A stretch of 64,000 nucleotides of DNA, taken from positions 1-64,000 of IMG/VR virus record IMGVR_UViG_3300026512_000008; one strand, 5' to 3'. A model generated the notes under the pieces. The model was not told the DNA's origin, did not search any database, and saw only the letters and a list, made by a program, of their open reading frames with translations. Of this stretch, positions 44,388 through 53,039 are shown in pieces. A program made the position numbers and the translations under genes. How positions within the stretch are numbered: the first letter of the stretch is position 1; every line of letters begins with the position of its first letter. This DNA is from a virus.

Positions 44388-45304
44388 TATATCCACAAAC
44401 ATATGAAGTTCTTAAAATACAAGGTACAGAAGCTGAAGAAGAATATTATGATTATACTATTCAATTAAGACTTAATCAAAATTGTAATTTAAATTGTTCA
44501 TATTGTCATTGGAAAGATGGAAAATTATGGAACTTTGAAGATATTATAAAAATTATAGATAATATTAAAGTTCTTTTTGATTATATGAATTTTAAAAGTA
44601 CAAAAATATTTATTCACGGTGGTGAAAGTACAATACATCCTAAATTTATGGATATATTGAAATACATAAAGGATACTTTAGGAAGTGTTATTGAATTACA
44701 AACTAATTTAACTATGGATATTTCTAAATGGGATGAATATATTGATCAATATTCTGTTAGTTTACATTATGGTGAATTATTAAGAACTGGTAAAATGAAG
44801 ATGTTTACACAAAACTTAGATAAAATTAAAGAATTATATCACTTTGATATTATGTTAGAAAAAGTTGATGATAAAGAGAAATACTATAATTTTATTTTAA
44901 AGTATTTAAATAAAGCTGTCGAAAGTGAGTTTATATATAATTATATGGGCGGATATAATTGCTATGAAGATCATAAAGATTTTATAGACAAATACAATAA
45001 AACAACACAAGAATATCTTATAAATAACAAAATTTATAACACAAATGACTTATTTGAAAATGTAAATTTTAAAGGTATGACTTGTTTTGAAACATCCCAA
45101 CAAACTTTTATAAATGGTGACGGAAATGTTTCAATATGTCCTAGTGGTGTTCCGTCAGGTATAACAGAGGGGGATGTATGGTTTAATATTTTAACAGATA
45201 AACACTTTTTAATAAAGTTTAAAGTTATATATACTCAAGGGTTTAAATGTAAATGGAATCAATGTTTAGGTTGTTTTTATAGTGATAAAATAAGGAAAGA
45301 TTAA
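44384..45304 (+). CDS. Radical SAM enzyme with variant GGES motif
   Basis: This is a 306-residue enzyme with C34, C38 and C41 (CNLNCSYC) and FIHGGESTIHPKFM, where Ser replaces the usual Pro of GGEP. The C-terminus has KGMTCFET, GNVSICPSGVPSG and FKCKWNQCLGC, a different cysteine set from the CPLDSCPC type. It is probably a more distant member of the same island family. The TAA stop overlaps the start of the transketolase N-half (TAATG), so expression of the two is coupled. Confidence 0.85.
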   Translation: MIYPQTYEVLKIQGTEAEEEYYDYTIQLRLNQNCNLNCSYCHWKDGKLWNFEDIIKIIDNIKVLFDYMNFKSTKIFIHGGESTIHPKFMDILKYIKDTLGSVIELQTNLTMDISKWDEYIDQYSVSLHYGELLRTGKMKMFTQNLDKIKELYHFDIMLEKVDDKEKYYNFILKYLNKAVESEFIYNYMGGYNCYEDHKDFIDKYNKTTQEYLINNKIYNTNDLFENVNFKGMTCFETSQQTFINGDGNVSICPSGVPSGITEGDVWFNILTDKHFLIKFKVIYTQGFKCKWNQCLGCFYSDKIRKD

Positions 45305-45996
45305 TGGTAAATATGTTACAATATAGTATAGATAATAACCTTAGACATATACCAAGTGCTTTATCACAGTATTCATATCTAAAATATTTATTACCAAAAT
45401 TGGATTATAATAATACAAATATTGTAATAGGCAAACCTTTTGGTTCTCAAGCATATTATTGTGTTTGGGAAAAAATGGGATTAGTAAAACAACCTTTGAG
45501 TTATGGTGTTAAGCATGATGAAATAAATTTTATTAAATACTCTGAAGAAACATTAGGTAATGCTCTCGGTATTGCTAGTGGTTTAGCTTTTAATGGTAAG
45601 AAAACATACTGTAATATAAGTGATGGTGCTTTACAAATGGGTCCTACATTAGAAGCTATTCAATTTATTGGTAAACATAAACAAAATATTTTACTAACTG
45701 TAGATTTTAATAGTATGCAATTAACAGGAGATACTCAAAGTATTATGGGTATTAATATGTTTAATATAGAAAGTATGTTTAGAATACACGGATGGCAAAC
45801 TATTATGATAGATACTAGATATGTTAACAAATCGCGTATTAAAATGTCTATTGATCGTGCATTAAGTACTAATAAACCAGTAACATTGATTTTTAAAACA
45901 TCTAAAGGACAAGGTGTTATGGAAATGGAAAAAGACCCAGTCGGTTGGCATTATAAAGAACTAAAGAATATCAATGACATTACAATATACTCCTAA
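45304..45996 (+). CDS. Transketolase-like N-terminal subunit (ThDP-binding half)
   Basis: This 230-residue protein corresponds to the pyrophosphate-binding half of transketolase. The segment TLGNALGIASGLAFNGKKTY is followed by NISDGALQMGPTLEAI and TVDFNSMQLTG. These match the G-D-G ... N thiamine-diphosphate motif region, although here it begins S-D-G. KTSKGQGVMEMEKDP with WHYKEL fits the family end. The pyrimidine-binding half is the separate gene at 46875. Split transketolases occur in sugar and secondary-metabolite pathways, where they move two-carbon or acyl units. The partner subunit, two genes away, supports a working complex. Confidence 0.78.
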   Translation: MVNMLQYSIDNNLRHIPSALSQYSYLKYLLPKLDYNNTNIVIGKPFGSQAYYCVWEKMGLVKQPLSYGVKHDEINFIKYSEETLGNALGIASGLAFNGKKTYCNISDGALQMGPTLEAIQFIGKHKQNILLTVDFNSMQLTGDTQSIMGINMFNIESMFRIHGWQTIMIDTRYVNKSRIKMSIDRALSTNKPVTLIFKTSKGQGVMEMEKDPVGWHYKELKNINDITIYS

Positions 45997-46903
45997 AACT
46001 AAACAAGAATTAATTCAATTAATAGATAATAATATTAATTTAAAATTAATAAATACTGTTAATATCACAGATATGTGTGGGTTGTTTTCTTGTAAATCTG
46101 TTATTTATGATATAACTAATTGGAATGTATCTAATGTAATATATATGGACGAAATGTTTGAAAGTGCAGAATTTAATCAAGATATATCTAATTGGAATGT
46201 TGAAAATGTACTTAGTATGAGATTAATGTTTCACAATTCTACATTTAATCAGGATATATCTAATTGGAATGTAGAAAAAGTCGAAAATATTTTTGATATA
46301 TTTGTTTTATCTTCATATACCTACGATATAGCTAATTGGAAATTAAATTGTAATTGTATTATTAATGATATTTTTAATGATATTTCTAAATTAAATAAAT
46401 CACAATATAAACAATTTTTGAATACTAAAAATGAATTTAAAAAATATATAACATATAATACTATATCAACAAATGTATTTTCCGAAATTAAAAAGTTTAA
46501 AATTAATAATTGTTCTGCTATTAAAAAACAAATAACTATTTTTAATTGGTTATATGACATTAAATTGTCAGAGGATATTTTACAAAAAATAAATAATATG
46601 CCGGAAATAATAAATTATTTGTATGAAGATAAAGAATATTATTATTTTGAATATATAGAATCAAATAATATTGATATCACTAAATCAGAAGTAATTATGT
46701 TTAATACACTTTTTAAATTAAAATATCCTTTAAATGACATTGATAATGATGAAATATATTACGATATAATACCTAGAAATTTAGTAAAATCTAAAAAAAC
46801 AAATAAAATTATTATGATAGATATTAAATTTATATTATCATATTTTATAAAATTACAATATTTAAAGGATATTTATGAGAATACAATTAGCGAAAACACT
46901 TAA
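45974..46903 (+). CDS. BspA-like repeat protein (DUF285) with unknown C-terminus
   Basis: This is a 309-residue protein. Residues 1-115 are DUF285/BspA-type repeats: YTPKTKQELIQLIDNN start, NITDMCGLF, then units of the form FNQDISNWNV followed by E-x-V-x-x-M-x-x-M-F. The rest is Ile/Lys/Asn-rich, with no recognisable fold. There is no signal peptide, unlike many BspA proteins that act at the cell surface. It overlaps the transketolase N-half by 23 bases and the C-half by 29, so it was probably inserted between the two. Role unknown; repeat domains of this kind often bind proteins. Confidence 0.75.
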   Translation: MTLQYTPKTKQELIQLIDNNINLKLINTVNITDMCGLFSCKSVIYDITNWNVSNVIYMDEMFESAEFNQDISNWNVENVLSMRLMFHNSTFNQDISNWNVEKVENIFDIFVLSSYTYDIANWKLNCNCIINDIFNDISKLNKSQYKQFLNTKNEFKKYITYNTISTNVFSEIKKFKINNCSAIKKQITIFNWLYDIKLSEDILQKINNMPEIINYLYEDKEYYYFEYIESNNIDITKSEVIMFNTLFKLKYPLNDIDNDEIYYDIIPRNLVKSKKTNKIIMIDIKFILSYFIKLQYLKDIYENTISENT

Positions 46904-47330
46904 AAAAACAGATTATTTGTTACATGCAGATATGTGGAACACTAAAAGATTTCTTACAAAAGGTAAAGTAATTAATGTAGGTCTAGGGGAATCTAATTTA
47001 TTAAATATTGCAGGTGGTCTTGCTTCTGAAGGCAATACTGTTTATATATATGGTGTATCAGGGTTTATTATTCATAGATTGGAACAACTTAAATTTTCTT
47101 GTAAACATTTTGGTGCAAAGTCAGGTAAAATAATTATATGTAATGCAGGGAAGTATGGATACGAAAAATTTGGTATAGGACATTTATTAAATGATGATAA
47201 GCAAATAATGAATATGTTAGATATTCCATTTTATTCTCCAAGTAATATTAATAGTTTTGAAAATATTATGAAAAAAATAAATAATTATGATTTTGGTATA
47301 TGGTATATTCAATTAGGAAAAGATAGATGA
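46875..47330 (+). CDS. Transketolase-like C-terminal subunit (pyrimidine-binding half)
   Basis: This is a 151-residue protein that matches the central pyrimidine-binding domain of transketolase. NVGLGESNLLNIAGGLASEGNTVYIYGVSGFI contains the catalytic-type Glu (G-x-G-E-x-N) and the A-x-G-L-A-x-x-G phrase. An R-x-x-E-Q-x-K helix (HRLEQLKFSCKH) and GIGHLLNDDKQIMN follow. The third transketolase domain is missing, as in some split enzymes. It would assemble with the 45304 product into a ThDP enzyme. The start is 29 bases inside the preceding gene, behind AAAGGA, and the stop overlaps the epimerase start. Confidence 0.75.
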   Translation: MRIQLAKTLKKTDYLLHADMWNTKRFLTKGKVINVGLGESNLLNIAGGLASEGNTVYIYGVSGFIIHRLEQLKFSCKHFGAKSGKIIICNAGKYGYEKFGIGHLLNDDKQIMNMLDIPFYSPSNINSFENIMKKINNYDFGIWYIQLGKDR

Positions 47331-47917
47331 ATATTTTAGTAACAGGACAAAATGGATTTTTATTAAAACCATTAATTGAAATGATAAAGGAACAATATAA
47401 TGCTAATATAATTGAGTATCAAGATGTTAGATTTTATAATAAAGTAAAAAATATTGATATTGTTATACACTTTGCTGGTCCTATTGATGCTGAAAATGAT
47501 GTAAGTACTATATTATTAGGAACTATGAATATGGTTAAAATTGCTAATGAAAATAATGCACATTTTGTATTTAGTTCATCACAAGCAGTTTTAAATTTAG
47601 TAGACAAATATGGTATATGTAAAAAAGCAATGGAAATATATATACAAGAAAATGTAAAAAATTATACTATTCTTAGGATACCAAGAGTTTATGATATCTC
47701 AAGAAAAAAAGGGTTGATTGCTAAATTACATACTATTAATGATAAAAAATCTCTTAATAAAGTAATAACATATATAACTTTAAAACAGTTTTTAAAGTAC
47801 ACTATAAAACGAATATTAAAAAAAGGTTTTGTAAATTATAAATCAGTAAAATATAAACATAATACAATACAAGAGTTAAAGCACAAATATAAAGGAGTAG
47901 TACACAATGATATCTAA
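47327..47917 (+). CDS. NAD-dependent sugar epimerase/dehydratase (short SDR)
   Basis: This 196-residue protein belongs to the extended SDR group. NILVTGQNGFL is the Rossmann nucleotide-binding start, DIVIHFAGPID follows, and YGICKKAME is the YxxxK catalytic motif, preceded by SSSQAV with the Ser. It is shorter than usual (about 300), lacking much of the substrate lobe. It would epimerise, reduce or dehydrate a nucleotide sugar, in line with the surrounding glycosyltransferases and split transketolase. It overlaps both neighbours (4 and 11 bases). Confidence 0.82.
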   Translation: MNILVTGQNGFLLKPLIEMIKEQYNANIIEYQDVRFYNKVKNIDIVIHFAGPIDAENDVSTILLGTMNMVKIANENNAHFVFSSSQAVLNLVDKYGICKKAMEIYIQENVKNYTILRIPRVYDISRKKGLIAKLHTINDKKSLNKVITYITLKQFLKYTIKRILKKGFVNYKSVKYKHNTIQELKHKYKGVVHNDI

Positions 47918-48785
47918 TACAAAAGGTAAAATAACAGAGTTGGGGTCAAATGATAATAATATTCTTTTTACTTGGGATATTATAGGTAAATGTAACTTTA
48001 ATTGTTCATATTGTTATAGTAAAGAATTAAATAAAACAAATAAAATAGGTGAATGGAAATTAGTATTATCAAGACTTAAAACATTAAAACAACCTTTTAA
48101 TGTAGAATTAGCTGGTGGCGAACCAACATTACATCCTGAATTAGATAAAATAATTAATGAATTACATAAAAATAAAATGTGTAAAATTATAGAATTAGAC
48201 ACAAATACTACAGCATCACCTGAATTGTATAAAAAATTATTTAAAATTTCAAATAAATTAAATATATCTTGTTCATATCATCATGAATTTAATAGTAAAT
48301 TTGTAAAAATATACAAACAAATAATGAATGATAAAACATTTATTATTTTTAACTTACCTTTAAAACTTAAAGATGTTGAAGATGCTTTGAAAATACTAGA
48401 ACCTGTAAAACAAGATATTTTCTTTAATAAATTAGATACTAACAAATTTTTTAAAGCTGATTATGATAATGATATATTTAACAAAATCAAATTTGAAAAT
48501 GAAGAATATTTTGATTGTGTTATTGATGGTAAAAAAACAACAATATGTGAGCAAGATATATTTATAAACAATAATGCTAATTTTAAAGGGTGGGTTTGTG
48601 CAACAAAGGGTTATTCTATAAGTATAGATGGTATAATAACATCAGAACGAGATCATCAAATATTACCATTATCACTTAGTAATTGGAATTTTAATCGCAC
48701 AATTATATGTCCTATTGAAAGATGTAAATGCGGTGATGGGTTTAAATTTAAAAAATATAACCCTTGTGCGTTTATAAATACATAA
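47907..48785 (+). CDS. Radical SAM enzyme, GGEPTxHP subfamily
   Basis: This is a 292-residue enzyme with C29, C33 and C36 (CNFNCSYC), LAGGEPTLHPELD and a C-terminal GWVCATKGYSISIDG with ICPIERCKCGDGF. It is the closest relative of the gene at 40017 by layout. In the middle cluster region the usual C after G-x-I is missing (SIDGIITSERD), a small variation among the paralogues. It ends the second packed run of the island and is followed by a late promoter match. Confidence 0.86.
   Translation: MISNTKGKITELGSNDNNILFTWDIIGKCNFNCSYCYSKELNKTNKIGEWKLVLSRLKTLKQPFNVELAGGEPTLHPELDKIINELHKNKMCKIIELDTNTTASPELYKKLFKISNKLNISCSYHHEFNSKFVKIYKQIMNDKTFIIFNLPLKLKDVEDALKILEPVKQDIFFNKLDTNKFFKADYDNDIFNKIKFENEEYFDCVIDGKKTTICEQDIFINNNANFKGWVCATKGYSISIDGIITSERDHQILPLSLSNWNFNRTIICPIERCKCGDGFKFKKYNPCAFINT
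48773..48780 (+). promoter_or_regulatory. T4-type late promoter (TATAAATA)
   Basis: An exact octamer covers the last codons of the radical SAM gene, 17 bases before the next start codon, with AAAAGGAG in between. Confidence 0.45.
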
Positions 48786-48796
48786 AAGGAGTATAA

Positions 48797-49543
48797 ATGA
48801 TTTATTTTTTATTTTGTAACGACGAAAAAGCAGGATTAAGATTAATAACTAAAATAAGTAATCAAACAGAATCTAAAGGGGATTATAAAATATTGAACTT
48901 GGATGAAAATACTTATGTAGAAGCAATAGACAAATTAAAGAAATTTTCTGATAAAGATAATATTTTTGTATCAATAAATTCTAATATTTTATTAGATTTT
49001 TTTAAAATTATAGATTATGTTGGTTCTGATATGTGTGAAGTATATATAATTAAAAGAGATTTGAAATATATTTTACAATTTATGGACAAATTTAATATAG
49101 ATACGCCTAAATTATTAGACATAATTGATAGAAATCACAACACGGAGTTAGCATCATACGAATATCCAGATAATGTTATAGATTTTAATGATATGTGTAA
49201 TAATGGGTCATTTAGTATAAATAAAAATACAATATCTCTTTCTGACGAATTTAACCTAACTAATAATATTACTCAATATGAAAAAAATATTACAGTATTT
49301 GATAATTTTACGGATAATGATATTAATTTAATAAAAGGATTAAATTTTATTCCGAGAGATGATGGTGATGAAATTATTACATGGTATTTAAATTTGTTTA
49401 TAGCAGCAGTAGAAAATACAGAAAATTATGCTATTAAAGATGGTGATAAAGAGTTATCATTAAAAGAAGTTTTAGATATGTATAAATCAAATGGCGAATT
49501 ATCTGATAATGAACAAGATATGTTATCTAAATTAGAATATTAG
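48797..49543 (+). CDS. Unknown protein of the enzyme island
   Basis: This is a 248-residue acidic protein that I do not recognise. The first half looks alpha/beta (MIYFLFCNDEKAGLRLITKI, IFVSINSNILLDFFKI). The second half has SINKNTISLSDEFNLTN and a helical C-terminus (KELSLKEVLDMYKSNGEL). The last 60 residues vaguely recall fibre assembly proteins, but not firmly. It lies between a radical SAM gene and a deacetylase gene. No signal peptide, membrane helix or catalytic motif is visible. Confidence 0.5.
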   Translation: MIYFLFCNDEKAGLRLITKISNQTESKGDYKILNLDENTYVEAIDKLKKFSDKDNIFVSINSNILLDFFKIIDYVGSDMCEVYIIKRDLKYILQFMDKFNIDTPKLLDIIDRNHNTELASYEYPDNVIDFNDMCNNGSFSINKNTISLSDEFNLTNNITQYEKNITVFDNFTDNDINLIKGLNFIPRDDGDEIITWYLNLFIAAVENTENYAIKDGDKELSLKEVLDMYKSNGELSDNEQDMLSKLEY

Positions 49544-49566
49544 AATATTTTTAATAAAGGAAGTTA

Positions 49567-50169
49567 ATGAATTTAGGTAAAGTATTGATTATAGGAGCTC
49601 ATCTAGATGATATTGAAGTTGGTATAGGTGGGTTTTTATCTAGATTAAGTAAAAAAGTAACAAATAATATATTTACTTATACTGCTTGTAATGGTCTTAT
49701 TACAAAGGATAATAATAGATTAGAAGTATTTTATGAAAATATGAATACATTAAATATATATAATAACATAGTTGATAATTATAGTGATACTAAACTAACA
49801 TTAGAAAATATGAATATAATTAAACAAAAAATACTTGAAATTATAATGTATAATAATATTGAATCTATTTATGTTATAAATGGTGATAACCACAATGATC
49901 ATAAACTATTATATGAAGCAGTTAAAATTTGCGCAAGACAATCAAGAACTAATGTTAAAAGATTATATGCTTATCAAGTGTACACAGATTTTAATCTTAA
50001 TAATTTTAATTGTTCATTACCATTTTACACTTATAAAAAATATGAAATGATAAAGAAATATAACCAAAATATAAATGTAGAAGCTATTAAAAATCAAGAT
50101 AAAGTGTTTGGTAGTTCTGTACAAAAAAATTTAGCAGAAAAAGTTAAAATAGTGTTTGACACTATATAA
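49567..50169 (+). CDS. PIG-L/LmbE-type deacetylase
   Basis: This 200-residue enzyme belongs to the PIG-L family. The zinc site is given by GAHLDDIEVGIGG (A-H-x-D-D) near the N-terminus and NGDNHNDHKLL (H-x-D-H) near residue 118. Relatives remove acetyl groups from N-acetylglucosamine linked to lipids, mycothiol precursors or teicoplanin-type sugars. Here it most likely deacetylates an amino sugar in the glycan pathway suggested by the neighbouring sugar genes. Length is normal for the family. SD AAAGGAAG. Confidence 0.88.
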   Translation: MNLGKVLIIGAHLDDIEVGIGGFLSRLSKKVTNNIFTYTACNGLITKDNNRLEVFYENMNTLNIYNNIVDNYSDTKLTLENMNIIKQKILEIIMYNNIESIYVINGDNHNDHKLLYEAVKICARQSRTNVKRLYAYQVYTDFNLNNFNCSLPFYTYKKYEMIKKYNQNINVEAIKNQDKVFGSSVQKNLAEKVKIVFDTI

Positions 50170-50178
50170 AGGATAACT

Positions 50179-51198
50179 ATGATAAATTATAATGTGATGA
50201 GTACATCACAAATAACACACAATACTTCAAATAAAATATGTAATCGAGCAAAATTAGATACAGGTACACATTGTAATTATAAGTGTAAGTTTTGTTACTA
50301 TATAGATCATCTTAATGATGTTACACCTTTTGAAGTAATTAAAAAACGCATAGATTATTTTTATGATTGTGGAATACAGGAACTAGATCTTAGTGGTGGC
50401 GAAAGTTCTATACATAAAGATTGGTTTAAGATACTTGATTATTGTAATGAAAGATTTAAAAGTGTAACTACACTTTCAAACGGTTTTATGTTTGCAAATA
50501 AAGAGTTTGCACAAAAATCTAAAGATCACGGTCTTAAAGAAATATTATTTTCGTTACACGGTTCTAGTGAAGAGTTACACGATAATTTAGTACAAAAAAA
50601 GGGTGGTTTTAAACGAATGTTAGAAGCTATACAAAACGCTAATGATGTTGGTATTATTGTAAGAATTAATTGTACTGTTACTCAAGACAATTACTTGCAC
50701 TTAAAAAAGTTTGTTAACATTGTTAAAAATTTTAATGTATTTGAAGTAAACTTCTTAACTTTAAATTATTGGAACGACGCTGGAAAACAAGTTCCTATAG
50801 ATTATAACGAAGTAACGCCTAAAATTCACGAAGCTATTGATTTATTAAAGGATTTTTGTGTAGTAAATGTAAGATATACACCATATTGTTATATGAAAGG
50901 ATATGAAAAATATGTATGTAATTATTATCAACATATATACGATATATACGACTGGAATATTGCAGTATATGATATGACAATAAAACCGGACGAATATAAA
51001 AAAGACCCTGTTAACGCATTATTTAATGAAGCCAAAGAAAATCGTAATTTATTTTATTATAAACCAAAAGAGTGTATGATGTGTAAGCATTTTTATATTT
51101 GTGATGGTATAGAAAATAAAATGAATATTAATGTAATACCAGAATCTGGTGTAAAAATTACTAATCCTGTATTTTATAGGAATAAGTATTATGAATAA
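50179..51198 (+). CDS. Radical SAM enzyme, MoaA/NirJ-like
   Basis: This is a 339-residue enzyme with C32, C36 and C39 (CNYKCKFC), DLSGGESSIHKDW and a well conserved barrel (LFSLHGSSEELHDNL; IVRINCTVTQDNYLHL). That pattern is typical of the MoaA/PqqE/NirJ group. The C-terminus has CMMCKHFYICDGIE, a cysteine set for an auxiliary cluster. It differs from the GGEPTLHP paralogues in the island and may have a separate job. It lies between two deacetylase genes and overlaps the next by 8 bases. Confidence 0.86.
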   Translation: MINYNVMSTSQITHNTSNKICNRAKLDTGTHCNYKCKFCYYIDHLNDVTPFEVIKKRIDYFYDCGIQELDLSGGESSIHKDWFKILDYCNERFKSVTTLSNGFMFANKEFAQKSKDHGLKEILFSLHGSSEELHDNLVQKKGGFKRMLEAIQNANDVGIIVRINCTVTQDNYLHLKKFVNIVKNFNVFEVNFLTLNYWNDAGKQVPIDYNEVTPKIHEAIDLLKDFCVVNVRYTPYCYMKGYEKYVCNYYQHIYDIYDWNIAVYDMTIKPDEYKKDPVNALFNEAKENRNLFYYKPKECMMCKHFYICDGIENKMNINVIPESGVKITNPVFYRNKYYE

Positions 51199-51718
51199 AA
51201 AAAATGTAATGATACACGAAGTAAATGAGAATGTATTGAGTAAAGATTTAAGTAATTTTGACATAATAACATTTGATGATGGTTTATATTCTCAATACTT
51301 AAATTTAGAACATTATAAAAAGTTGCCCCAACCAAAAATATTTTTTATAAGTACAAACATAGTATGTCCTGAAGATACAAAACAAAGTATAGAACCTTTA
51401 TATTGTGCAGATGCACATAAAAAAGCATTTGAAGGTAATTTTGAAAATTATATGAAATGGAGTCAAATAATTGAAATTTATAATACTCCAAATTGTTTTA
51501 TAGGCGGACACTCCCATAATCACACAAAATTACACACACTTAAAGAAAATATAGAGGATACTAAAATAATGATAAAAGTTTTTAAAAGTAAAAATATTAG
51601 TATAGAAAATTATTGTTACCCTTATAATTTTGCACAATCTTTAAGAAAATTATCTGTTAATAGATATGGTATAACTAATATATTTGGTGGTGAAAGAATA
51701 GCCGTTGAAAGTTTATAA
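51191..51718 (+). CDS. Polysaccharide deacetylase (carbohydrate esterase 4-like)
   Basis: This 175-residue enzyme belongs to the NodB/CE4 family. Catalytic motifs are ITFDDG near residue 28 (metal-binding D-D), GGHSHNH near residue 103 (H-S-x-x-H) and YCYPYN near residue 140. Such enzymes remove acetyl groups from peptidoglycan, chitin or surface polysaccharide. No signal peptide, so it probably acts on a cytoplasmic precursor or is part of the glycan pathway rather than a depolymerase on the virion. It is the last enzyme of the island; a fibre gene follows. Confidence 0.85.
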   Translation: MNKKNVMIHEVNENVLSKDLSNFDIITFDDGLYSQYLNLEHYKKLPQPKIFFISTNIVCPEDTKQSIEPLYCADAHKKAFEGNFENYMKWSQIIEIYNTPNCFIGGHSHNHTKLHTLKENIEDTKIMIKVFKSKNISIENYCYPYNFAQSLRKLSVNRYGITNIFGGERIAVESL

Positions 51719-51721
51719 ATA
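51714..51721 (+). promoter_or_regulatory. T4-type late promoter (TATAAATA)
   Basis: An exact octamer overlaps the deacetylase stop codon, 20 bases before the fibre gene at 51742. It marks the return to structural genes. Confidence 0.55.
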
Positions 51722-51741
51722 CTTAAAAAAGGTAGGTATGT

Positions 51742-53025
51742 ATGCTACACGAATTATTCAAAGACTTTGTATTTAAATTTAACATAAGAAATGGTGAACT
51801 TGCATCACAAAAAAAATTAAATGAAAGTGTTAATATTCTTAAAAAAGAAACTGATGATTTATATAATAGAAGTGAAATTATTAGGGGTGAATTAGCTTTT
51901 CCTTGGAATGCTCAAACATATTACAAAGCAGGCGAAATAGCTTCATACCATTCTAAAAATTACATGGTAATACCCGGTCAGGAATCTATAAATGAATTAC
52001 CATCCGAATCATATAAATGGGAAGAAACAGTAAGAGCAGATTGGACAATGGAACTTGATCCTAATGGATATATTCACAAAGATAATGAAGACCCTTATGT
52101 GCCAAGTAACGATTTTAATCCTGCTACTAAGAAATATGTAGATGATGTTCATAGAGAATTTTCTGTAAATCTAAATATTAATGATGGTATAAATTTTTTA
52201 CCACTTAACGACAATATGTTAGTAGGAATAGAACATATAACAGGTAATGGATTAGATGAAGGAGATACTGGATACATTCCTATATATACACCAACAGCAG
52301 AAGCACATCCTGCTAATAAAAAATATGTAGATGATCAAATAGAAGAATTAGCCGAGGGTGGAAGTATTGTAGTAGGACATACTTTAAATTCTGAAAGATT
52401 AGGTGGTAGAACACCGGACCAATATATGTCATTAGAAAGTGATACAATATCACAATATCCTTTTATGGCTATTAAAAACAATGACAATCCTGCAAGTACT
52501 ACTATGGGTGACTGGATGAGAACTCCTTCTGGTGGTTTATTACCGTATAATAACAATATAGGTAGTAATATAGGAAGCGAAAATTGGAAATTTAAGGATA
52601 TATGGGTTAAAACACTTCATGCAGATACAGTTATATCAGATGCTCATGTTATTGTCGAAACTCATTTTATAGATAAATATGAATCAGATGATAATTACGA
52701 ACCTGGCACAATCCTTAGAATAGGGGATGCTACAGAAGTGTCTATTTTTAATGATGTAAATACGGATAAAGTAGCAGGTATTATAGCTAAAGAAATCGAT
52801 ACAACTGAATTTCAAACAAATAATAAAGTATATTCCGCATTAAAAGGTAAGTTTGCTGTTAGAATTAAAGGTCCTGCAAATAGAGGTGATTACATTAACG
52901 CAAGTTATAATGGTGTTGGTGTTGCAAGTTTAGAAAAAAGTGATATAACAGTTGGTATATGTATTAATGCAGGAGATTATCCTGGTAATGATTATACTGA
53001 ATATAAAGTAGAAGTAAAAATATAA
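51742..53025 (+). CDS. Tail fibre protein with conserved C-terminal domain
   Basis: This is a 427-residue fibre protein. Features include FPWNAQTYYKAGEIASYHSKNY (a W-x-x-x-x-x-Y-x-x-G-x-x carbohydrate-binding-like unit as at 16532), then two NPATKKYVDD / HPANKKYVDDQ repeats and SERLGGRTPDQYM. NIGSENWKFKDIW and the C-terminal domain KYESDDNYEPGTI with LKGKFAVRIKG follow. That last domain also ends the fibres at 16532 and 17656, so three fibres share one end domain, separated by 32 kb. SD AAAAGGTAGG. Confidence 0.82.
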   Translation: MLHELFKDFVFKFNIRNGELASQKKLNESVNILKKETDDLYNRSEIIRGELAFPWNAQTYYKAGEIASYHSKNYMVIPGQESINELPSESYKWEETVRADWTMELDPNGYIHKDNEDPYVPSNDFNPATKKYVDDVHREFSVNLNINDGINFLPLNDNMLVGIEHITGNGLDEGDTGYIPIYTPTAEAHPANKKYVDDQIEELAEGGSIVVGHTLNSERLGGRTPDQYMSLESDTISQYPFMAIKNNDNPASTTMGDWMRTPSGGLLPYNNNIGSNIGSENWKFKDIWVKTLHADTVISDAHVIVETHFIDKYESDDNYEPGTILRIGDATEVSIFNDVNTDKVAGIIAKEIDTTEFQTNNKVYSALKGKFAVRIKGPANRGDYINASYNGVGVASLEKSDITVGICINAGDYPGNDYTEYKVEVKI

Positions 53026-53039
53026 TACTAAATATTTAG

